Assembly (NCBI RefSeq): GCF_019656655.1
Contig: NZ_BPMV01000001.1
Location: forward strand, 186,001 to 250,000
DNA from: Tsukamurella sp. TY48
GTDB lineage: Bacteria; Actinomycetota; Actinomycetes; Mycobacteriales; Mycobacteriaceae
Length of the DNA stretch: 64,000 nt
Direction: 5' to 3'
Shown here: positions 57,781-64,000 of the stretch, piece after piece
How positions within the stretch are numbered: the first letter of the stretch is position 1
How the letters are laid out: every line of letters starts with the position of its first letter
Made by a program: the position numbers and the translations under genes
Notes under the pieces: generated by a model
The model's input: only the letters and a program-made list of their open reading frames with translations
What the model was told of the DNA's origin: nothing
Databases searched by the model: none

Positions 57781-59049
57781 TCAGCCGAAGGCGATGATCA
57801 GCACCAGGATCATCAACGCGAGCACGGCCACGCCGACCAGTGCGAGGACGCCCGGGGACACCGAGCCGTTCGGCCCGGGCGGACGCTGCGCCGCGGGGGC
57901 GGGCCTGCGGCGCCGGGGGCGCGCTGCGGCGCGGGTGCGGACGGGCGCGGCATCGCCCCCCGACGGGACGCCCGGCCGGTGCATCGGCTGGGGCGCGGCC
58001 TGCGGTGGTGCGGGCCGCGCGGCGGGCACGCCCGCGCGGTTGGCCTGGCCGCGGATGCCGGGCGCCACCGACCTGGGAACCGGGGACGACGGACGGCTCG
58101 CGACGGGCGGCTGCGGACCCGAGGGGTGGCCGGGACCGGGCACATAGCCCGGCCGGGGCGCCGGACGGGCGGGCGGCATCCGCCGGTTCTGCGGGGCCGC
58201 CATCGCGGACCGCAAGGCCGTGGTGAATTCTTTGCAGGTGGCGAACCGCTCCGCCGGGGTCTTCGCCAGGCCGCGCGCCACCACCGCGTCGACCGCGGGC
58301 GGCACCCCGTCGCGGATCTGCGAGATCCGCGGCGGCGGCGCGTTGAAGTGCGCGTCGATCACGGCGTCCGTGCTGGCACCCGAGTACGGCACCTTGCCGG
58401 TGACGAGGTGGAAGAAGGTGGCCGCGAGCGAGTACTGATCGGACCGGGCGTCGAGGTCCTCGCCGCACAGCTGCTCCGGTGAGGCGTACGCGAGGGTGGC
58501 GAGCACCGTGCCGACGGCGGTGAGCTGCGAGGCCTCGTCACCGCCCTTGGCGACGCCGAAATCGGTGAGCAGCACGCGCTGCCCGTCGCCGTCGTCCCCG
58601 TCGTCGGTGGAGACCAGGATGTTGGCGGGTTTGATGTCGCGGTGCAACAACCCGGCCTTGTGCGCGTGGTCGAGGCCGCGCGCCACCTGCCCGACGATGT
58701 GCACGGCGGTGGCCGGTTCGAGTCCGGCCGGCGTGCGCTTGAGCAGGACCGAGCAATCGTCGCCCTGCACGTACTGCATGGCGATCCACAGCATCGCGCC
58801 CTGGCTACCGCGGTTGTAGATGGTGACGATGCTCGGATGATCGAGCCGCGCTGCGAGTTCCGCCTCCCGCAGGAAGCGCTTGCGGAAGCCCTCGTCGCCC
58901 ACGTAGCCGGAGCTGAGCACCTTGAGAGCGTCGTGCCTCGGCAGCTCGGGGTGCTTGGCGAGGTACACGGATCCCATGCCGCCGGAACCCAGCGGTCGCT
59001 CGATCCGATAACCGCCGACCACCGTTCCGGGTGCGAGTTGATCCTTCAT
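57781..59049 (-). CDS. Serine/threonine protein kinase, C-terminally membrane anchored
   Basis: 422 residues. Kinase domain about 12-275: glycine loop LGSGGMGSVYLA, catalytic lysine in HDALKVLS, HRDIKPANILV, DFGVAKG and the ASPEQL activation-loop end. A Pro/Ala/Arg-rich linker of about 120 residues follows. One transmembrane helix (LALVGVAVLALMILVLIIA) ends the protein within two residues, so unlike PknB there is no outside sensor domain. The signal must come through the linker, a partner or the membrane itself. Start ATG 59049. Substrates unknown; it is next to dnaE1 and an ABC exporter on the same strand. Confidence 0.9.
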   Translation of the reverse strand: MKDQLAPGTVVGGYRIERPLGSGGMGSVYLAKHPELPRHDALKVLSSGYVGDEGFRKRFLREAELAARLDHPSIVTIYNRGSQGAMLWIAMQYVQGDDCSVLLKRTPAGLEPATAVHIVGQVARGLDHAHKAGLLHRDIKPANILVSTDDGDDGDGQRVLLTDFGVAKGGDEASQLTAVGTVLATLAYASPEQLCGEDLDARSDQYSLAATFFHLVTGKVPYSGASTDAVIDAHFNAPPPRISQIRDGVPPAVDAVVARGLAKTPAERFATCKEFTTALRSAMAAPQNRRMPPARPAPRPGYVPGPGHPSGPQPPVASRPSSPVPRSVAPGIRGQANRAGVPAARPAPPQAAPQPMHRPGVPSGGDAAPVRTRAAARPRRRRPAPAAQRPPGPNGSVSPGVLALVGVAVLALMILVLIIAFG

Positions 59050-59135
59050 CGTCGCCGCTTCTGCCCCACATCGTCCGTTTCTCTGCGGCCAAGCCTAGCG
59101 TGCACCCTTGCCGCTTCCTTGGCAACGACCTGCGG

Positions 59136-60956
59136 TCAGATCTCGACCCCCTCGAACTGCGCCCGGTACAGCCGCGCGTAGGCACCACCCGCGGCCAGCA
59201 GCTCGTCGTGCGAGCCCTGCTCCGCGATCCGCCCGTGGTCCATGACCACGATCACATCCGCGTCGCGGATGGTCGAGAGACGGTGTGCGATCACGAAGCT
59301 GGTGCGATCGGCCCGCAGCGCGTGCATGGCCTGCTGCAGCAGCACCTCGGTGCGCGTGTCCACGGAGCTGGTGGCCTCGTCGAGGATGAGGATCGCGGGC
59401 TCCGCCAGGAAGGCACGAGCGATCGTGATCAGCTGCCGCTCACCGGCGGAGACGCTCCCCGACTCGTCGTCGAGCACGGTGTCGTAGCCGTCGGGCAGCG
59501 AGCGCACGAACCGGTCGACGAAGGTGGCGCGCGCGGCGGCGTGCACCTCCTCGTCGGTGGCGTCGAGGCGGCCGTAACGGATGTTGTCGGCGATGGTGCC
59601 CTCGAACAGCCAGGTGTCCTGCAGCACCATGCCGATCCGCTGCCGCAGGTCGGCGCGACTCACCTCCGCGATATCGGTGCCGTCGATGGTGATCCGGCCG
59701 CCGCTGAGCTCGTAGAACCTGAGGATGAGGTTGACCAGGGTGGTCTTGCCTGCGCCGGTGTGGCCCACGATGGCGACGGTGCGGCCCGGCTCGGCCACCA
59801 GGTCGAGGTGCTCGATGAGCGGCTCGTCGGGTGTGTACCCGAAGGCGACGTCCTCGAAGGCGACCCGGCCGCGGGTCGGCGTGGGCAGGGTGCCCGGCAG
59901 ATCCGCCACCTCGTCCTCGGCGTCGAGCACCTTGAAGACGCGCTCGGCCGAGGCGACGCCCGACTGGAGCAGGTTGACCATCGACGCCATCTGGGTGAGC
60001 GGCTGGGTGAACTGCCGCGAGTACTGGATGAAGGCGATCACATCGCCGAGTGACATCGAGCCCGAGGCCACACGCAGGCCGCCGACCACACAGATGGCGA
60101 CGTACTGCAGGTTGCCGACGAACATCGAGATCGGCATCACGAGCCCGGACAGGAACTGCGCCTTGTAACTCGCCGTCATCAGCGCGTCGTTCTCGACGTC
60201 GAAGCGCTGCTTGACCGCATCGCGGCGGCCGAACACCGTCACCAGATCGTGACCCGAGAAGGCCTCCTCCACCTGGCCGTTGAGCGCGCCGGTGTGCTGC
60301 CACTGCCCCACGAAGTGCTTCTGGCTGCGCTTCATGATCTGGCCGGTGAGGATCACCACGAGCGGGATCACCAGGATCGCGACCAGCGTGAGCACCGGGG
60401 ACACGACGAGCATCATCACGAGCACGCCGATCACGGTGAGGGCGGAGATGATGAGCTGCCCCAGCGCCTGTGTGAGCGACTGGCCGAGGTTGTCGATGTC
60501 GTTGGTGACGCGGGAGAGCAGCTCGCCGCGGGGCTGCTTGTCGAAGTAGCTCAGCGGCAGCCGGTTCAGCTTCTCCTCGACCTCGCGACGCAGTTCGTAC
60601 ATCACCTTCTGCACCGCGCCGTTGAGCAGGTAGCCCTCGATGTACTGCAGCAGCGAGCTGCCGACGTACAGCGCGACCACCCAGATCAGGATGCTGCCCA
60701 CTCGATCGAAATCGATACCGGGTCCGCCCTGGCGGGACGCGAGGAAACCGTCGTAGATCGCGTCGACGGCCGAGCCGATCACCTTCGGCGCCAGGACGGC
60801 CGCCACCACGGAACCCACGGCGAGCAGCACGGCGGCGACCACGGCGGACCGCTGGGATTCGAGCATGCTCAGGAGACGTTTGAGGGAGGGCCAGAAGGTC
60901 ATCGGCTTCTGGCCGGGGGCGCCTGCGGTGGCCGCGCGGCTTCCGGGGCCGGTCAT
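59136..60956 (-). CDS. ABC exporter half-transporter, consensus ATPase subunit
   Basis: 606 residues: a six-helix membrane domain (about 40-340) then an ATPase. Walker A is GHTGAGKTTLVNL and Walker B is ILILDEATSSVD with the normal catalytic glutamate. The signature motif reads SVSAGERQLI, off the LSGGQ consensus. Together with the upstream partner this makes an asymmetric heterodimer. The ATG overlaps the partner stop by four bases. Likely a lipid, peptide or drug exporter. Last gene of the TetR-ABC-ABC operon. Confidence 0.92.
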   Translation of the reverse strand: MTGPGSRAATAGAPGQKPMTFWPSLKRLLSMLESQRSAVVAAVLLAVGSVVAAVLAPKVIGSAVDAIYDGFLASRQGGPGIDFDRVGSILIWVVALYVGSSLLQYIEGYLLNGAVQKVMYELRREVEEKLNRLPLSYFDKQPRGELLSRVTNDIDNLGQSLTQALGQLIISALTVIGVLVMMLVVSPVLTLVAILVIPLVVILTGQIMKRSQKHFVGQWQHTGALNGQVEEAFSGHDLVTVFGRRDAVKQRFDVENDALMTASYKAQFLSGLVMPISMFVGNLQYVAICVVGGLRVASGSMSLGDVIAFIQYSRQFTQPLTQMASMVNLLQSGVASAERVFKVLDAEDEVADLPGTLPTPTRGRVAFEDVAFGYTPDEPLIEHLDLVAEPGRTVAIVGHTGAGKTTLVNLILRFYELSGGRITIDGTDIAEVSRADLRQRIGMVLQDTWLFEGTIADNIRYGRLDATDEEVHAAARATFVDRFVRSLPDGYDTVLDDESGSVSAGERQLITIARAFLAEPAILILDEATSSVDTRTEVLLQQAMHALRADRTSFVIAHRLSTIRDADVIVVMDHGRIAEQGSHDELLAAGGAYARLYRAQFEGVEI

Positions 60957-62686
60957 GCTGCACTCGATTCGGTGGCTTGGCTGCCGGCTATCTCCTGATA
61001 GGTCGGGCAGGTTTCGAGGAGTTCGTCGTGGGTGCCGAGGCCGACCACCGCACCGTCGTCGAGGACGACGATCTTGTCGGCGCCGGCGATGGTCGAGATG
61101 CGTTGCGCCACGACGAAGACGGTGGACTCACGGGTGTGCGGCGCGAGCGCCGCTCGGAGCTTCGCATCGGTCGCGAGGTCGAGCGCGGAGAAGCTGTCGT
61201 CGAACAGGTACACCGCGGGCTTGGCGACCAGCGCGCGGGCGATGGCGAGCCGTTGCCGTTGTCCGCCGGAGACGTTGGTGCCGCCCTGCGCGATGGGCGC
61301 GTCGAGGCCGCCCATCTCGGCGACGAAGTCCGATGCCTGCGCGATCGCCAGCGCCTCGTGCAGCTGTTCGTCGGTGGCGTCGGGGTCGCCGTACCGCAGA
61401 TTGGTGGCGACGGTGCCCGTGAACAGGTACGGACGCTGCGGCACCAGACCGATGTGGCCCCAGAGGGCGTCGGGCCGGATGTCGGTGATGTTCACCCCGT
61501 CGTAGCGGACGGCACCGCCGGTCACGTCGAAGAGCCGGGCCAGCAGGTTGATCAGCGTGGTCTTTCCCGCTCCGGTGGAGCCGATGATCGCGATCGTCTC
61601 CCCCGGCGCCGCGGTGAGGTCGATCTCGCGGAGCACCGGTTCCTGCGCGCCCGGGTAGGTCAGCGAGACCCGATCGAGCTCGATGTTGCCGGTGATCCGT
61701 TGCAGCGGAGCGGGGTCCGCGGGCGGCGCGACGGTGGGGACCGTGTCGAGGACCTCGGTGATGCGGTCGGCGGCGACGGAGGCGCGCGGCACCATCATCA
61801 CCATGAACGTGGCCATCATGACCGACATGAGGATCTGCATCATGTACTGCATGTAGGCGGTGACCTCGCCGATCTGGGCGCTCCCGTCCGAGATGAGGTG
61901 CGAGCCGAACCACCACACGGCCACAGTGGACAGGTTGAGCACCAGCATCACCCAGGGGAACATCACGGCCATGAGCCGCATCACCCGGATGCTGGACTCG
62001 GTGAGTTCGCCGTTGGCCTTCTCGAACCGCTCCCGCTCGACGGGCTCGCGGACGAAGGCGCGGATCACGCGCACACCGGCGAGCTGTTCGCGCAGCACGC
62101 GATTCACCGCGTCGAGCCGGGTCTGCACCTGGCGGAAGCCGGGGATCATCTGCGCGATCACCACGCCGAGCACCGCCACCAGGAGCGGCACCGCGACCAC
62201 CATGAGCCAGGACAGTTGCGCGTTCTCCCGCACCGCCATGATGACGCCGCCGACGGCCATGAACGGAGCCTGAATCATCATCGACAGGGTCATCAGGACC
62301 AGCAGCTGCACCTGTTGGACGTCGTTGGTGGTCCGGGTGATCAGCGACGCCGCACCGAATTTCGACACCTCGCGGCCGGAGAAGCCGCCGACGGTGTCGA
62401 ACAGTGCCCCGCGGGTGTCCCGGCCGAAGGCCATCGAGGTGCGGGCGCCGAAATACGTGGCTCCGGCGGCCGCGATCACCTGGAGCAGGGTGACCGCCAG
62501 CATGATGCCGCCCATCCGCCAGATGTAGCCGGTGTCTCCCGGAGTGACGCCGAGGTCCACGATCTTGGCATTGATCGAGGGCAGTGCGAGGTTGGCGATG
62601 ACGCTGACGAGCTGGAAGGCGGCCACGGCCCACAACCACGGTTTGTACGGCCGTAGGTGGCCGGCGATGAGTCGGATGAGGGTCAC
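60953..62686 (-). CDS. ABC exporter half-transporter, degenerate ATPase subunit
   Basis: 577 residues: membrane domain (about 15-310), then an ATPase with Walker A GSTGAGKTTLINL, a good signature NVSGGQRQRLAIARAL and Walker B VYLFDDSFSALD. There the catalytic glutamate is replaced by Asp. This is the typical degenerate half of heterodimeric exporters, paired with the downstream gene. GTG start overlaps the TetR stop by four bases. Substrate unknown; TetR control suggests an exported drug or metabolite. Confidence 0.92.
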   Translation of the reverse strand: MTLIRLIAGHLRPYKPWLWAVAAFQLVSVIANLALPSINAKIVDLGVTPGDTGYIWRMGGIMLAVTLLQVIAAAGATYFGARTSMAFGRDTRGALFDTVGGFSGREVSKFGAASLITRTTNDVQQVQLLVLMTLSMMIQAPFMAVGGVIMAVRENAQLSWLMVVAVPLLVAVLGVVIAQMIPGFRQVQTRLDAVNRVLREQLAGVRVIRAFVREPVERERFEKANGELTESSIRVMRLMAVMFPWVMLVLNLSTVAVWWFGSHLISDGSAQIGEVTAYMQYMMQILMSVMMATFMVMMVPRASVAADRITEVLDTVPTVAPPADPAPLQRITGNIELDRVSLTYPGAQEPVLREIDLTAAPGETIAIIGSTGAGKTTLINLLARLFDVTGGAVRYDGVNITDIRPDALWGHIGLVPQRPYLFTGTVATNLRYGDPDATDEQLHEALAIAQASDFVAEMGGLDAPIAQGGTNVSGGQRQRLAIARALVAKPAVYLFDDSFSALDLATDAKLRAALAPHTRESTVFVVAQRISTIAGADKIVVLDDGAVVGLGTHDELLETCPTYQEIAGSQATESSAA

Positions 62687-63315
62687 GGGGCGGTCCTGTC
62701 GACTGAGAGGGCTGGGCGGGCTGAGATTCCGTCGAGGAGAACGTCGACGATGCGCTGCGGGGTGAGGACGGCACCCTCACTGATGTGCGGATGGCTGCCG
62801 GAGAAGGTGAGCAACCGGAGCAGGTGGATGGCCTCTTCCGGATCGACCGCCAGCTGATCGGCGTCGTCGCCGATCACCCCACGCAGGCGCCGCAGGAGGG
62901 CGGGACCGCCCTCGCGGGCCTTGCGCCGCGCGTCGTCGGTCCGGGTGTGCGGCGGCGAGACGAGTCCCAGCGCGTCCATGAGCCCGAAGATGCGCTGGAA
63001 CCGTTGCTGGATGAGCTCGGTGAACCGGTACAGCCGTGCGCGCAGCGGAAGGGTGGGGTCGATGGCGTCGATCGCGTCGAGCAGGTCGTCGGGGGCGAAG
63101 CTCTCGGCCATCACGGCGTCGAGCAGTGCGTCCTTGGACTCGAAGACACGGAAGATCGTGCCCTCCGCCACCCCGGCGTGCTGCGCGATCTGCTTGGTGG
63201 TGGGCACGGTGCCGTATTCGAGCAGGGCGTCGCGAGTGGCGGCGATCAGCGCCGCACGCCGCTCGTCGGGCGGCAGATGCGGCGCGCGGGGACGGGTGTC
63301 TTCGGCGGCGGGCAC
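62683..63315 (-). CDS. TetR-family regulator of the ABC exporter
   Basis: 210 residues from the GTG at 63315 (MPAAEDTRPRAP). A GTG at 63345 would add ten residues but lies inside the operator, so it is less likely. Helix-turn-helix: AALIAATRDALLEYGTVPTT, then KQIAQHAGVAEGTIFRVFES. Its stop overlaps the first exporter gene, so regulator and exporter share one transcript and are probably self-controlled. Confidence 0.85.
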   Translation of the reverse strand: MPAAEDTRPRAPHLPPDERRAALIAATRDALLEYGTVPTTKQIAQHAGVAEGTIFRVFESKDALLDAVMAESFAPDDLLDAIDAIDPTLPLRARLYRFTELIQQRFQRIFGLMDALGLVSPPHTRTDDARRKAREGGPALLRRLRGVIGDDADQLAVDPEEAIHLLRLLTFSGSHPHISEGAVLTPQRIVDVLLDGISARPALSVDRTAP

Positions 63316-63334
63316 GATGCCGAGGGTATCTAAA

Positions 63335-63348
63335 TGAGTGAGCACTCA
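63335..63348. promoter_or_regulatory. Operator upstream of the TetR-ABC operon
   Basis: Perfect palindrome TGAGTG-AG-CACTCA, 20 nt before the preferred TetR start. Same style as many TetR operators. Confidence 0.75.
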
Positions 63349-63432
63349 CAACTGGATTACGCCGAGCGCGAACCGGCGCCCCGAATGTCCGGTTCGCGCT
63401 GCGGCCCTGCGGAATCGCTCGCGCCGGCCGAT

Positions 63433-64000
63433 TCAGCCGAGCAGGTCCGCCAGCGCCTCGTCGATGGACGGATGGCGGAATTCGAATCCGGCGGCGGGCA
63501 GCACCGTCGAGGTGGCGTGCCGTCCCGTGAGCCCGAGCGCGGGATCGCTGCGCATCGCCAGGGCACCCAGGGCCAGCACGGGCGCCGGCGTCGCGGGTGC
63601 GGGCGGCCGGTGCAGGGTGCGGCGCAGCGCGCGCATGAGGTCGGCGTTGCGCACCGGGTGCGGCGCAGCTGCCACCACCACCCCGTCGGGCAGGTCCACT
63701 CCGGCCTCGATGCCGAGCCCCGCGCGTACGAGCGCGAGCCAGTCGTCGATGTGGATCCAGCTGAACCACTGCCTACCGTCACCGAGGCTGCCGCCGAGGA
63801 GGGCCCGGGTGACCCCGACCATCTTCGCCATCGCCGGCGATTCGGTGTCGAGCACGATGGACGTGCGGATCACGCTGAGCCGCTGGGTGTTCGCGCCCGC
63901 GACGGCCTCCTCCCAGGGCCGGGCGACGCCCGTCATCTGGGGCAGCCCCGGGTCGGGCAGCGGCGTCTCCTCGGTGCACCGCGACTCCCCCGCGTCGCTC
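63433..64000 (-). CDS. TIGR01777-family sugar-nucleotide epimerase-like protein (partial)
   Basis: The C-terminal about 189 residues; the N-terminal Rossmann half is beyond the right edge. Recognisable family blocks: DAGESRCTEETPLPDPGLPQ reading in from the edge, SVIRTSIVLD, the LLGGSLGDGRQWFSWIHIDD motif and, near the end, LPAAGFEFRHPSIDEALADL (DUF1731 C-terminal domain). The family is related to SulA/YfcH and NAD(P)-dependent epimerases; substrates are unknown. It is upstream of the TetR gene on the same strand, about 117 nt away. Confidence 0.88.
   Translation of the reverse strand, partial: SDAGESRCTEETPLPDPGLPQMTGVARPWEEAVAGANTQRLSVIRTSIVLDTESPAMAKMVGVTRALLGGSLGDGRQWFSWIHIDDWLALVRAGLGIEAGVDLPDGVVVAAAPHPVRNADLMRALRRTLHRPPAPATPAPVLALGALAMRSDPALGLTGRHATSTVLPAAGFEFRHPSIDEALADLLG

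Overview
The window is high-GC actinobacterial chromosome. Gene content and order point to the Mycobacteriales: the mihF-gmk-rpoZ-coaBC-metK-priA run, the pyrR-pyrB-pyrC-(membrane protein)-carA-carB-pyrF operon, rpe/ribD/ribE/ribBA/ribH next to rsmB-fmt-def, a DnaE1-type polymerase, an LGFP-repeat wall protein and a DUF385 (deazaflavin-type) protein. A Tsukamurella-like organism is my best guess, but this is inference from gene content, not a database match.

Layout. (1) 1-3109 is an accessory patch on the minus strand: a partial DUF222-like gene at the edge, a 3' remnant of an mrr restriction gene, hsdS and hsdM. hsdS is clearly poorer in GC than the rest (about 50-57% in lines counted by hand), and no hsdR is visible. 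(2) 3294-8969 carries a membrane protein, a POT-family transporter and a GMC oxidoreductase/aldehyde dehydrogenase pair. (3) 8971-17761 is the riboflavin region, with an FMN riboswitch and intrinsic terminator between ribD and ribE, then rpe, a secreted LGFP protein and rsmB-fmt-def. (4) 17916-25187 holds a lipoprotein esterase, glutamate dehydrogenase, a neutral ceramidase, a SnoaL/TetR divergent pair sharing an operator, and nhaA with an unusual C-terminal domain and a structured leader. (5) 25314-40064 is a long minus-strand housekeeping block: priA, metK, coaBC, rpoZ, gmk, mihF, then the pyrimidine operon, whose leader has two tandem PyrR-type RNA motifs. (6) 40166-45975 holds a second GMC oxidase, nusB-efp-pepQ, a YceI protein and amiC. 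(7) 45975-49451 is an aliphatic amide utilisation cluster: amiC, a short MarR-type regulator, amiS, amiE and an AmiB-like AAA+ ATPase. (8) 49473-64000 holds a DUF385 protein and TetR regulator with twin operators, aroB-aroK-aroC, dnaE1, a serine/threonine kinase, a TetR-controlled heterodimeric ABC exporter and a partial TIGR01777-type epimerase.

How the genes work together. Most minus-strand genes form tightly packed operons with 1-4 nt start/stop overlaps (GTGA, ATGA, TAATG, TGATG). Control seems to be at the RNA level for riboflavin (FMN riboswitch plus terminator) and pyrimidines (PyrR sites next to the Shine-Dalgarno sequence), and possibly for nhaA. Accessory genes follow the classical pattern of a divergent regulator with palindromic operators. 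The most system-like accessory unit is the amide cluster: AmiC-type sensor, MarR-type regulator, AmiS channel, AmiE amidase and AmiB AAA+ protein. I found no tRNA, rRNA, CRISPR array, complete insertion sequence or prophage.
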